Part shown: one piece after another, positions 8,486 to 16,630 of the stretch | Numbering within the stretch: the stretch's first letter is position 1 | How the letters are laid out: each line of letters starts with the position of its first letter | DNA from: Paraburkholderia tuberum STM678 | GTDB taxonomy: Bacteria > Pseudomonadota > Gammaproteobacteria > Burkholderiales > Burkholderiaceae | Assembly (NCBI RefSeq): GCF_902833905.1 | Contig: NZ_CADFGP010000002.1 | Location: forward strand, 62,001-126,000 | Direction: 5' to 3' | Length of the DNA stretch: 64,000 nt | Made by a program: the position numbers and the translations under genes | The notes under the pieces: generated by a model | What the model saw: only the letters and a program-made list of their open reading frames with translations | Database searches by the model: none | Told to the model about the DNA's origin: nothing

Positions 8486-9448
8486 ATGCCCACCGTCGTG
8501 ATCGCGATCTTCCCAGGAGTGCAGGCACTCGACGTCGCCGGTCCCGTCGACGTGTTCTCCGAAGCGAACCGCTTCGTCGCGCCCACGCGGCACTACGAGG
8601 TCAAGCTGCTGGCCGCGGACCCGGCGCCGCTGCGCGCATCGAACGGGATGACGCTGGTGGCGGACGCGACCTTCGAGCAGTCGCGCGAACCGTTCGATCT
8701 CGCGCTCGTCGCCGGCGGCCCCGCGCTACCGCGCAACGAAGTGCCGGACGCGCGCCTGCTCGACTGGCTCGCCAACGTCGCGACACGTTGCGCTCGCTAC
8801 GGCTCGATCTGCACCGGCGCTTTCGCGCTCGGTCACGCGGGCCTGCTCGATGGGCGCCATGTGACGACGCACTGGCAGCACGCCGCGCAACTCGCCGCGC
8901 AGTTTCCGCGCGCGCGGGTCGACTTCGATCGCATCTATCTGCGCGACGGGCCGCTGGTCACCTCTGCGGGCGTGACGGCCGGCATCGATCTGTCGCTCGC
9001 GCTGGTGGCCGAGGATCACGGTGCGCATAGCGCGCTCGCGGTCGCCAAGCGGCTCGTCGTGTTCGCGCAGCGGCAAGGCGGTCAGTCGCAATTCAGCCCC
9101 TATCTGACCGCGCCCGCCGACGACACCTCGCCCGCCGCGAAAGTGCAGGCGCACGTGATGGCGCGTATCCATGACAGCTTCACCGTCAAGCAACTCGCCG
9201 ACGTCGCGGGCATGAGCGCGCGTAACTTCGCGCGCGTGTTCGTGCAGGAAACCGGCGTGACGCCGCATGAATTCGTCGAACGCGCGCACGTGGATGCCGC
9301 ACGCAAGCTGCTCGAAAGCAGCGCCGCGGCGCTGAAGACGATCGCCTACGATTGCGGCTTCGGCACCGCCGACCGCATGCGCATCGTGTTTACGAAGCGG
9401 CTTGGCGTGACGCCGACGCAGTATCGCGAGCGCTTTCGCCCGGTCTGA
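8486..9448 (+). CDS. GlxA-type AraC regulator with DJ-1/PfpI domain
   Basis: This 320-residue protein has an N-terminal DJ-1/PfpI-like domain (about 1-185) opening TVVIAIFPGVQALDVAGPVDV, with the nucleophile-elbow segment GSICTGAFALG. A C-terminal AraC domain with two helix-turn-helices follows (FTVKQLADVAGMSARNFARV and LKTIAYDCGFGTADRM). GlxA proteins sense small metabolites with the amidase-like domain and activate neighbouring genes. ATG 8486 has AAAGGAAG upstream; an in-frame ATG at 8345 lacks a site. It is divergent from the HD hydrolase and 53 bases before an SDR gene. Confidence 0.9.
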   Translation: MPTVVIAIFPGVQALDVAGPVDVFSEANRFVAPTRHYEVKLLAADPAPLRASNGMTLVADATFEQSREPFDLALVAGGPALPRNEVPDARLLDWLANVATRCARYGSICTGAFALGHAGLLDGRHVTTHWQHAAQLAAQFPRARVDFDRIYLRDGPLVTSAGVTAGIDLSLALVAEDHGAHSALAVAKRLVVFAQRQGGQSQFSPYLTAPADDTSPAAKVQAHVMARIHDSFTVKQLADVAGMSARNFARVFVQETGVTPHEFVERAHVDAARKLLESSAAALKTIAYDCGFGTADRMRIVFTKRLGVTPTQYRERFRPV

Positions 9449-9501
9449 ATAAGGCGTGAGAAAATCGTCGACTCTGCACGTCAACGATCACCAGGAACGA
9501 C

Positions 9502-10260
9502 ATGACCTCCTCTTCTCCGATTCGCGCGATCGTCACCGGCCATACGCGCGGCCTGGGCGCGGCGCTCGCCGAACAACTGCTCGCGCGCAACGTCACGGTG
9601 CTGGGTATGTCGCGCTCGCGGCATGCCGCGCTGAAGGCGCGCTTTGCCGCGCGGCTCGAAGAGATCGAGCTGCCGCTGGCCGAGCCCGCACGCGTCGCGC
9701 AATGGATCGCCACCGACGCACTGAGCAACTTCGTGCGCGGCGCGCAGACGGTGCTGCTGATCAACAACGCGGGCATGATGCAGCCGATCGGGCCCATCGA
9801 AGGACAGGACGCCGCGAGCGTCGCGGACGCGGTGAGCCTGAACGTCGCGACGCCGCTGATGCTCGCGAGCGCGCTCGCCGCCGCGGCCGTCGACGCAACC
9901 GACCGCCGCATCGTGCACATTTCGAGCGGCGCGGCGCGCAACGCGTATCCGGGCTGGAGCATCTACTGCGCGACCAAGGCCGCGCTCGATCATCACGCGC
10001 GCGCCGTCGCGCTCGACGCGAATCGCGCGCTGCGCATCTGCAGCCTCGCGCCGGGTGTGATCGATACGGACATGCAGGCGCAAATTCGCGGTAGCGGCGA
10101 AGAGCAGTTCCCGATGCGCCAGCGCTTCGACGAGCTGAAGCGCAACGGCCAACTGTCGACGCCCGAGCAATGCGCGGCGCAGCTGATCGACTATGCGCTC
10201 AGCGATGCGTTCGGGCAGACGCCGGTCGCGGACATTCGCGAGATCGCGAAATCGGCCTGA
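9502..10260 (+). CDS. SDR family NAD(P)-dependent oxidoreductase
   Basis: This is a 252-residue classical short-chain dehydrogenase/reductase. The nucleotide-binding glycine motif appears as TGHTRGLG, the NNAG motif as LINNAGMM, and the catalytic Ser, Tyr and Lys as HISSGAAR followed by YCATKAALD. It follows the GlxA regulator on the same strand by 53 bases. Its stop is only 27 bases before the first distal origin-type iteron (10288). The substrate is unknown; the sepiapterin/benzil-reductase subgroup has a similar layout. Confidence 0.87.
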   Translation: MTSSSPIRAIVTGHTRGLGAALAEQLLARNVTVLGMSRSRHAALKARFAARLEEIELPLAEPARVAQWIATDALSNFVRGAQTVLLINNAGMMQPIGPIEGQDAASVADAVSLNVATPLMLASALAAAAVDATDRRIVHISSGAARNAYPGWSIYCATKAALDHHARAVALDANRALRICSLAPGVIDTDMQAQIRGSGEEQFPMRQRFDELKRNGQLSTPEQCAAQLIDYALSDAFGQTPVADIREIAKSA

Positions 10261-10287
10261 ACGGGCTATTGCTGCCGGGTATTTGCG

Positions 10288-11039
10288 CTCCCGAAAATCC
10301 TCACCTCAAGCACGGAGCAGTGGCGGATCGGCGTCAGCTACCGTCGTCGTTTCTCCCGAAAAGCCTCACCTTTGAGGTGAAAAGAGGACTCGAGGAGGCA
10401 TTTCAGCGAGCGCATTGCGGCGCTCACACACCGCTCCCGAAATCCCTCACCTTTGATCGAACGCAGCCGGATCGCTTCGCCGATGCCGGCCGCGCACGCG
10501 GCAGATCGCCTGGACATTCAACGACTTACGTTACACAGCCGGCGCACGGTCACCGCGACGGATGCCATGATTGGCGACTGCATGAAGCGCGTTTTGTACG
10601 TCAGCACGACGGGCCGTCGCCCGATACAGCATCGACGGCTCCCGAATATCCTCACCTATGGCTGACAGGCATGAATGCGCGCATTCCCGCGAGCCTCTTG
10701 CCGCGCGGTTTGTGCGGTTCCTGGCCCGGCCGGTTAGTTGCAAAAGAACCGCCCGCGCGCGACTCCCGAAAGTCCTCACCTTTGACGCGATGCACACGCG
10801 CCACGTTCATTCGATCGGCACGTTCTTCAGCCCCACGCACCGCGACGACGTTCTTCATCGCGTCGACGAACCTGACGAGAAGGAAGCAACGTTGGGAATG
10901 CGATATGAGTTTCAGAGGAAACCATTCGCAATTTGTAGCGCCGTCCAGGCGACTCCCGAATTCCCTCACCTTCAATTTTGAAGTGCGCGTACAGGTGCGC
11001 ATATTCTCACCTCGGCGGCTCCCGAATCTTCTCACCTAT
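10288..11039 (-). repeat. Distal iteron cluster 1: seven origin-type iterons, reverse orientation
   Basis: Seven copies of CTCCCGAANNNCCTCACCT start at 10288, 10353, 10434, 10639, 10763, 10953 and 11019, and a half copy (TCTCACCT) lies near 11005. On the minus strand they read AGGTGAGG...TTCGGGAG, the same unit as the iterons at the replication origin about 31 kb away. The spacers differ in length and sequence, so this is not a CRISPR array. I see no gene in 10261-11184. Confidence 0.88.
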
Positions 11040-11184
11040 CAGTATCGGCGCGTGCGCCGCAGAATATAATCGGGGCCGACGGTCGATGACTCGTCGCGAG
11101 GCGGTAGTGCGTTGCGCCGCCTCTTCCCCGCTGGCAGCACGCGGCTCGAACGGCAGTTCCTGACAAACCGGCAAAGGAGGAAGA

Positions 11185-11565
11185 ATGAAAACAAACGGCG
11201 CGAGCAGAATCCTCGGTGCACTGTTCGCGGTGGCCATCGCGACTTGCGCGACCTATGCAAACGCACAGACGCGCGAGATGCCGAACGATGCGTCGATGCA
11301 AAGCCAGTCGGTCCCAGCGGCTTCGAACCGGAACAACAACCGGTCCGACAGCGCAATCGTCCGCGACGTCCGCCGCGCTTTCACGCGCACCACGAACCTC
11401 AATTCGGCGAACATCCGTGTCGAAGCGCGTCACGGCATCGTTACGCTGACCGGCACCGTGCCGCGGCAATCGCAAATCGCGCGAGCCGGCAACGCCGCGC
11501 GATCGGTTCGCGGCGTCAGAAGCGTGCATAACCGGCTGACCGAGCGACGGCGCGCCAATCAGTGA
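11185..11565 (+). CDS. Exported BON-domain protein
   Basis: This is a 126-residue protein with a signal peptide (MKTNGASRILGALFAVAIAT, cleavage predicted after ANA near residue 27), a short Asn/Gln/Ser-rich linker, then one BON domain (AIVRDVRRAFTRT through IVTLTGTVPRQSQ and VRGVRSVHNRLT). BON domains bind phospholipid surfaces and appear in periplasmic stress proteins such as OsmY. An AAAGGAGG site sits just before the ATG. It is a monocistronic gene between an iteron cluster and the long leader of the metal carrier; upstream iterons might bring its promoter under initiator influence. Confidence 0.85.
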   Translation: MKTNGASRILGALFAVAIATCATYANAQTREMPNDASMQSQSVPAASNRNNNRSDSAIVRDVRRAFTRTTNLNSANIRVEARHGIVTLTGTVPRQSQIARAGNAARSVRGVRSVHNRLTERRRANQ

Positions 11566-11703
11566 GCACGGCGTGGTGGCATCGGCCGGACGGATCGGTG
11601 CCGCCTGTTCGACCTCCCCCCTATATCGGCCTCGACCCGCATGTCATTCAAAGTGCCCACCGTCGCGCGCCGCACATTTTTTCTGCTCTGCTTAAGAAAC
11701 AGG

Positions 11704-11733
11704 TTGACCTCGGCGGAAGGCGAACCCTAGAAT
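11704..11733 (+). promoter_or_regulatory. Sigma-70-type promoter for the Nramp-related gene leader
   Basis: TTGACC (11704-11709) and TAGAAT (11728-11733) are separated by 18 bases. Transcription from here would give an untranslated leader of roughly 740 bases before the carrier gene at 12478. The leader contains a hairpin near 11841-11863 (CCGTCTTGCC pairing with GGCAGACGG, one bulge) and short ORFs. I could not match it to a known riboswitch family. Confidence 0.5.
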
Positions 11734-12143
11734 TCAAAAATCATCACCGATGGGGCTCGTGCCTTGGACACCTGCAGTAGCCGACTTTCGAACAGATTCG
11801 CTGCCTGACCGGCAGGACGTCCGCGCTCTCTTCATCAGCCGCCGTCTTGCCAGTTGGCAGACGGTGCGCGCCGCAGTTTCTTCCCGTGCACCTAAAGTAA
11901 CGTCGTATCCGCATGACAGGAACGCCGCGTTCACGCGCGTTCCCGCGCCGATACGGCGTCGCATCGCGAGCCTTGCGCTTGCGGTCGCGTTTGCGCGCGC
12001 GTTGTCAGTCAACGCAAACAGTTCAACGCAATGCGCGCGAACGCGTGGATAAACACATGCGTAGCGAACGTGTAGCGAGCGTGCGTAGCGAACGCTTCAG
12101 ACGCTCGAACGCAGTCCCCGCTACACACCGACAAGGAGCCGCC

Positions 12144-12209
12144 ATGCCCGACAGTGACAGTTATCCCTTATGCCGCTTCCCCGTTCTATCAACTGAGGAA
12201 AGCGAGTAG
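12144..12209 (+). CDS. Putative 21-residue leader peptide upstream of the metal carrier
   Basis: A strong ribosome site (AAGGAG, 7 bases spacing) precedes an ATG opening a 21-codon frame that begins MPDSDSYP and ends with two glutamates, a serine and a final glutamate before TAG. Acidic and proline residues near the N terminus recall MgtL-type Mg2+-sensing leader peptides, whose nascent chains destabilise ribosomes at low Mg2+. It lies 268 bases before an Nramp-related carrier gene. Translation and function are inferred, not shown; no similarity search was possible. Confidence 0.45.
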   Translation: MPDSDSYPLCRFPVLSTEESE

Positions 12210-12296
12210 ACCTCCACCGCCGCGCCCGGACATACGCGGCCTCCGTGTCTGCTGGCTTTCCACCAGCGCGTCGAAACCGGCGCCCGGAGATCCCTC

Positions 12297-12431
12297 ATGC
12301 AATTCGGCCTCCTTCTTTCGCAGTTCCCGCGTGTGCAGGAATCGCGCGCCCATTACGACGGCATGCTCGTGCTGCACGCACCGCATCCGTTCATCGCCTT
12401 CTGCCGTCGCGTGATGTCGCGCGTGGCATAG
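12297..12431 (+). CDS. Possible second short leader ORF (44 residues)
   Basis: ATG 12297 has GGAG 8 bases upstream and opens 44 codons (MQFGLLLSQFPRVQESR..., ending RRVMSRVA) that stop at 12431, 46 bases before the carrier. I do not recognise the sequence. It might be a translated leader, but a chance frame in GC-rich DNA is also possible. Together with 12144-12209 it accounts for most of 12140-12477. Confidence 0.25.
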   Translation: MQFGLLLSQFPRVQESRAHYDGMLVLHAPHPFIAFCRRVMSRVA

Positions 12432-12477
12432 CGTTTCGCGATCCGACCTTCGACAAATACAACCAGGAGAGAACGAC

Positions 12478-14124
12478 ATGTCTACTCCGACGAACATTTC
12501 CTCCGCGCGCAGCGCCGTGCTCGATTCGGCACACGTCGGCGATATCAAGGGCGCGCTCGGCACGATCGCTCACCATGACATCGCGCCACGCACGAGCTGG
12601 TGGGCGCGCCTGCGCACGCTGCTCGCGATCCTCGGCCCCGGTCTGATCGTGATGGTCGGCGACAACGACGCGGGCGCATTCGGCATCTACACGCAGGCCG
12701 GCCAGAACTACGGCACTACGTTACTGTGGACCATGCTGTTGCTGGTGCCGGTGCTGTTCGTCAATCAGGAGATGGTGTTGCGGCTCGGTGCGGTCACGGG
12801 CGTGGGCCACGCGCGGCTTATTTTCGAGCGCTTCGGCAAGTTCTGGGGCGCGTTCAGCGTCGTCGATCTGTTCCTGCTGAACGCGCTAACCATCGTGACG
12901 GAATTCATCGGCATCACGTTCGTGCTCGACTTCTTCGGCGTCTCGAAGATCGCGGGCGTGTGTATCGCCGCGGCGCTGACGATGGCCGCCGTCAGCACCG
13001 GCGACTTCCGCCGCTTCGAGCGTTTCGCGGTCGCGCTGTGCGTGTTGAGCCTGCTGCTCGTGCCGGTGCTCGTGTCGATTCACCCGCCGGTCGGCCAGAT
13101 CGCGCGCGACTTCTTCATTCCGAACTGGCCCGCGCACTCGAAGCTGTCCGACGTGATGCTGCTCGTAATCGGCATCGTCGGCACGACGGTTGCTCCGTGG
13201 CAGCTGTTCTTCCAGCAGAGCTATGTGGTCGACAAGCGCATCACGCCGCGCTTCATGAACTACGAAAAAGCCGACCTGTGGATCGGCATCGTGTTCGTAC
13301 TGATCGGCGCGGTCGCGATGATCTCGTTCAGCGCGGCGCTGTTCGACGGACGGCCCGGGTTCGGCAACTTCACGGACGCGGGCGGTGTGATCGCCGGTCT
13401 CGAGAGATACGCGGGACGTACCTCGGCCGTGCTGTTCGCGATCGCGCTGTTCGACGCTTGCGTGATCGGCGCGGCGGCTGTGTCGCTATCGACCGCCTAT
13501 GCGATCGGCGACGTGTTCAAGATCCGCCATTCGCTGCACCGTAGCGTGTCGGATGCGAAGGGCTTCTACGTCGTGTACTTCGCGATCGTCGCGGCCGCCG
13601 CGGCATTGGTGCTGATTCCAGGCAGCCCGCTCGGTCTGTTGACCGAAGCGGTGCAGACGCTCGCCGGCGTACTGCTGCCGAGCGCGACCGTGTTCCTGCT
13701 GCTGCTGTGCAACGATCGCGCGGTGCTCGGTCCGTGGGCCAATTCGAAGAAGCTCAATCTGTTTACCGGCGCGGTGATCTGGGTGCTCGTGATGCTGTCG
13801 ATCATCCTGACCGCGTCGGTGATCTATCCGGACATCGCGGCGGAAACGATCGTCGAAGTCCTGGCGGGCGGCACGTTGCTCGCGGTCGTCGGGTATGTGG
13901 CGAGCTTCGGGATGCGCAAGCTGCGCGGCGAGTCCGCGGCCGAGCCGGCTCCGGTCTATACGAAGGACGCGCGCAACACGTGGCGCATGCCGCCGCTCGA
14001 CGAACTGCCGCCGCCGCGTCTGACGCTCGCCAAACGCGTATGGATGGGCGTGCTGCGCGGCTATCTGCTGCTCGCGATCGCGCTCGTGATCGTCAAGGTC
14101 GTGCAGATGGCGTTGCTGAAGTAG
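12478..14124 (+). CDS. Nramp-related divalent metal (probably Mg2+) transporter
   Basis: This 548-residue protein has about 11-12 membrane segments and the SLC11/Nramp fold. Where classical Mn/Fe Nramps have DPGN in helix 1, this has GDNDAGAFG. Where they have the metal-binding methionine (MPH) in helix 6, this has TTVAPWQLFFQQS, without methionine. Family knowledge: loss of that methionine marks the Nramp-related Mg2+ transporters (NRMT). A soluble stretch (about 490-520) precedes a last helix. The long leader with a candidate leader peptide fits cation-responsive control. The substrate is inferred; Mn2+ or another divalent ion remains possible. Confidence 0.83.
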   Translation: MSTPTNISSARSAVLDSAHVGDIKGALGTIAHHDIAPRTSWWARLRTLLAILGPGLIVMVGDNDAGAFGIYTQAGQNYGTTLLWTMLLLVPVLFVNQEMVLRLGAVTGVGHARLIFERFGKFWGAFSVVDLFLLNALTIVTEFIGITFVLDFFGVSKIAGVCIAAALTMAAVSTGDFRRFERFAVALCVLSLLLVPVLVSIHPPVGQIARDFFIPNWPAHSKLSDVMLLVIGIVGTTVAPWQLFFQQSYVVDKRITPRFMNYEKADLWIGIVFVLIGAVAMISFSAALFDGRPGFGNFTDAGGVIAGLERYAGRTSAVLFAIALFDACVIGAAAVSLSTAYAIGDVFKIRHSLHRSVSDAKGFYVVYFAIVAAAAALVLIPGSPLGLLTEAVQTLAGVLLPSATVFLLLLCNDRAVLGPWANSKKLNLFTGAVIWVLVMLSIILTASVIYPDIAAETIVEVLAGGTLLAVVGYVASFGMRKLRGESAAEPAPVYTKDARNTWRMPPLDELPPPRLTLAKRVWMGVLRGYLLLAIALVIVKVVQMALLK

Positions 14125-14131
14125 TTCGAAT

Positions 14132-14178
14132 GGTGAGGAGTTCCAGGAGGTCCGGGCAATGGTGAGGTTTTACGGGAG
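14132..14178 (+). repeat. Distal iteron cluster 2: two copies, one of each subtype
   Basis: GGTGAGGAGTTCCAGGAGG (14132-14150) is the CAGGAG subtype and GGTGAGGTTTTACGGGAG (14161-14178) the CGGGAG subtype of the origin iteron. They are direct repeats 29 bases apart, just after the metal-carrier stop codon. Confidence 0.8.
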
Positions 14179-14199
14179 CCATGTCCGGAGCGACAACTT

Positions 14200-14235
14200 A
14201 AGCGCTGCCGGAGCCCGAGCTGGCCGGCAGCGCTT
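14200..14235. terminator. Strong 12-bp hairpin between convergent units
   Basis: AAGCGCTGCCGG (14200-14211) pairs perfectly with CCGGCAGCGCTT (14224-14235) across a 12-base loop. It lies downstream of the metal-carrier gene and ends just before the flavin-reductase remnant, so it could stop transcription from either side. Only a short TT follows the stem. Confidence 0.55.
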
Positions 14236-14243
14236 CAAATGAC

Positions 14244-14365
14244 TCATTGCCCCTTCCACGCGCGCGGCACCCGGTGAAAATTCCGGTCGAAGTAAATCAG
14301 GCTGTCGCCGTCGGCGCGCACGCGAATCTGCGTGGTCTTCACGAACATGACCGAGTCCGAGCCGA
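14244..14365 (-). pseudogene. Flavin reductase, C-terminal tail remnant
   Basis: The minus strand encodes about 38 residues (SVMFVKTTQIRVRADGDSL, then IYFDRNFHRVPRAWKGQ and stop) clearly homologous to the end of the intact flavin reductase at 29015-29536 (HSVMFVRIER...GLVYFGRQFHRL). The catalytic FMN-binding core is missing. Its upstream edge merges with the FixJ-type fragment on the other strand near 14363. It marks a lost second iacG-like gene beside the iac block. Confidence 0.72.
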
Positions 14366-14692
14366 CTTCGTCGAGAAGCCGTACAACTCGCAGCAGATGC
14401 TCGAGCGCATTCAACGCGCAATGAAACTCGCGTCCCAGCGTCACGCGAAACACATGCGCCAACTCGAACTGCGTGAGCGGATCAACTCGCTCACGTCGCG
14501 CGAGAAGGAAGTGCTGCACGGTTTGATCGAGGGGAAGCCGAGCAAGGTCATTGCGGCGGACCTGTCGATCAGTGTGAAAACCGTGGACGTGCATCGCGCG
14601 AGCATCAAGGAAAAGCTCGGCGCTTCGTCGATTCCGCCCCTCGTGCGCCGCGTGCCCGAAGTGTGGAGCCCGCCGGACGAGCGGCCGGAATG
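14363..14692 (+). pseudogene. FixJ/NarL-type response regulator, 5'-truncated
   Basis: The plus strand begins in the last part of a receiver domain (DFVEKPYNSQQMLERIQRAM, the lysine of the KP pair present) and continues through a complete LuxR-type helix-turn-helix (LTSREKEVLHGLIEGKPSKVIAADL, split here, then SVKTVDVHRASIKEKLGAS) to a stop at 14692. The phospho-acceptor aspartate and the start are lost; the open frame extends upstream only through antisense flavin-reductase sequence. It may be the relic of a two-component regulator of the adjacent iac genes; that link is inference. Confidence 0.7.
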
Positions 14693-14721
14693 ACCCGGCC
14701 GCCTCGGCCCTTGCAGACGCA

Positions 14722-15465
14722 TCAGCGCATGTACAGGCCGCCGTTGACGTCCCAGCACGCGCCATTGGCGAAATAAGCGTCACCGGAAGCGAGCATCACC
14801 GCGACATCGGCAACATACGACGCGGCCCCGAGCTTGCCGACCGGTATCGCTTCGATCACTTTTGCCAGCTTGTCCGCCGCCACGCTCTCGTGAACGATCG
14901 GCAAATCGAGCGGCCCCGGCGAGATCGCGTTGACTGTCACACCGCGCGCGGCGAGATCGCGCGCGAAGACCTTGGTCAACGTCAGTACGCCGCCCTTCGC
15001 GGCCGCATAGTGCGCGCCCGTTGCCGAGCCGCCATTCTGCCCCGCCAGCGACGCGATATTGACGATGCGGCCCACGCCGCGCTGCGCGAAGTACTGCCCG
15101 AATACCTGGCAGCCGAACAGCACGCTGCGCAGATTCACGTTGATGACCTGATCGAACTGCTCGGCGGTAATGTCCATCACGGGCACGACCTTCGAGGCGC
15201 CCGCATTGTTGACGAGCGCGTCCACGCCGCCCCAACGTTCGAGCAACGCGTCGCGCGCCGCTTCGAAGTCCGCCTTGCGCGTGACGTCGAGCCGGATTGC
15301 GCAGGCGCTCGAGCCGTCGCTGCTGAGTTCATGCGCGAGCGCTTGCGCGGGTTCGATCGCGATATCGGCCAGCGCGACCCTGTAGCCTGCTTCGTGAAAA
15401 CGACGCGCGACGACGGCGCCAAGTCCGCGCGCGGCGCCCGTCACGAGCGCGATTCTGTTCGACAT
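14722..15465 (-). CDS. iacE: IacE-like short-chain dehydrogenase/reductase
   Basis: This is a 247-residue classical SDR: TGAARGLG binds the nucleotide, NNAG is present as LVNNAGAS, and the Ser/Tyr/Lys catalytic residues appear in VNIASLAGQ and HYAAAKGGV. In indole-3-acetate degraders an SDR of this kind (IacE) acts after IacA on the hydroxylated indole acid, leading to dioxindole-3-acetate. Assignment rests on its position as the last gene of a minus-strand run iacC-D-B-I-H-E with overlaps or 22-base gaps. Alone it would be called only an SDR. Confidence 0.8.
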   Translation of the reverse strand: MSNRIALVTGAARGLGAVVARRFHEAGYRVALADIAIEPAQALAHELSSDGSSACAIRLDVTRKADFEAARDALLERWGGVDALVNNAGASKVVPVMDITAEQFDQVINVNLRSVLFGCQVFGQYFAQRGVGRIVNIASLAGQNGGSATGAHYAAAKGGVLTLTKVFARDLAARGVTVNAISPGPLDLPIVHESVAADKLAKVIEAIPVGKLGAASYVADVAVMLASGDAYFANGACWDVNGGLYMR

Positions 15466-15487
15466 GTTGCTGACTCCTTGATTGCGT

Positions 15488-16630
15488 TCAGGCGGATTGC
15501 CCGAGGCGCGCTTCGAGGTGCGCGGCGACCGCGCACACCGTTTCGTCGTCGTTCTTGCGACCGATGATTTGCAGGCCCGCCTTCAGCGTCGAGCGTTCGA
15601 TCGGAACGGGCAGGCTCAGCGCCGGATGCCCGCTCAGGTTGAACGGCCGGATCAACGACGACATGCCGATCACCGACGTGCCGGCGCGTGCCGCTTCGAG
15701 CGTGATCGGCAATGAGGGCAGCGTCGGCAGCACGAGTACGTCGACCCGGTCGAGCGCGCGGTCCACTTCGTCGGTGAAGGTGCGGCGCACGCGTTCCGCC
15801 GCGTCGAGATCGGCGGCGCTCGTGGCCGCGGCCGCGCGCAGGCGCGCTTCGATATCGGCGCCGAGCTTGCCGCTTGCCACCAGATGGCCGAATGCGCGCG
15901 ATGTCTCCGCGTTGATCACCGCGAGGCCGGCCGTGAATGCGTCCTTCAGCGACGCGAGTTCGATCGCTTGTACGGCGAGTTCGGACTTTCCGACCGCGTC
16001 AGCGATTGCTTTGGCGATGTCGTCATCCGCGTCGACTGCGACCATGCCAATGCGCAACTGCGAAACGTCTCGACGCGCATCGTCAGCGCGAAACGAAGGA
16101 TCGATCGCCGTCATCACGCGAATCAGCGTGTCCGTCTCGCGCGTAAACGGTCCAACGCAGTCGAGTGTCGTGACGCGCGGCGCCACGCCGTGCCGCGACA
16201 CGCGGCCGAACGTCGGCTTCAGGCCGATAACGCCGCAGCATGCGGCCGGGCCGCGGACCGAGCCACCGGTGTCGGTACCGAGCGCGGCGTCCACGAACTT
16301 CTGCCCGACCGCCGACGCGGACCCGCTCGACGATCCGCCCGGAATGCGTGCCTCGTCCTGCGGATTGACCGGCGTGCCGGAAAAGTCGTTGATGCCGGTC
16401 ATGCCGAACGCGAGTTCGTGCATGTTGGTCTTGCCAGTGACGCGCCAGCCGGCGTCGAGCAAACGCCGCACGACTTCGGCGTGCTCCGATGCAAGCGGTG
16501 CGTCGGCAAGCGCGCGGCTTGCCGCTGTCGTCGCGTAGCCGGCGACGTCGATGCTGTCCTTGATCGCAATCGTCGGCGCGTCGGCGCTGTCCGTCGCGCT
16601 CAGATCGAATGTCTGCAGAAATGCGCTCAT
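15488..16630 (-). CDS. iacH: IacH-like amidase
   Basis: This is a 380-residue amidase-signature enzyme. The Ser-cisSer-Lys triad is visible: Lys24 in AIKDSIDVAG, the Gly/Ser loop IPGGSSSGSA (about 97-105) with the cis-Ser, and the nucleophile Ser124 in GTDTGGSVRGPA. The start ATG 16630 overlaps the iacI stop by ATGA and has GGAG upstream; a long open extension to 17050 is in another frame of iacI and is not used. IacH proteins occur in nearly all iac clusters, with an uncertain step, perhaps hydrolysis of an amide formed on ring opening. Confidence 0.86.
   Translation of the reverse strand: MSAFLQTFDLSATDSADAPTIAIKDSIDVAGYATTAASRALADAPLASEHAEVVRRLLDAGWRVTGKTNMHELAFGMTGINDFSGTPVNPQDEARIPGGSSSGSASAVGQKFVDAALGTDTGGSVRGPAACCGVIGLKPTFGRVSRHGVAPRVTTLDCVGPFTRETDTLIRVMTAIDPSFRADDARRDVSQLRIGMVAVDADDDIAKAIADAVGKSELAVQAIELASLKDAFTAGLAVINAETSRAFGHLVASGKLGADIEARLRAAAATSAADLDAAERVRRTFTDEVDRALDRVDVLVLPTLPSLPITLEAARAGTSVIGMSSLIRPFNLSGHPALSLPVPIERSTLKAGLQIIGRKNDDETVCAVAAHLEARLGQSA

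Noticed and set aside
10288..11039. Possible CRISPR array
   Set aside because: Repeat spacing varies from 65 to 205 bases, the repeats match origin iterons, and no cas gene is present.
11740..11830. Possible yybP-ykoY (Mn2+) riboswitch before the Nramp-related gene
   Set aside because: A CAGTAGCCGAC segment is reminiscent, but I could not find the paired conserved loops, so I kept only the hairpins as unassigned structure.
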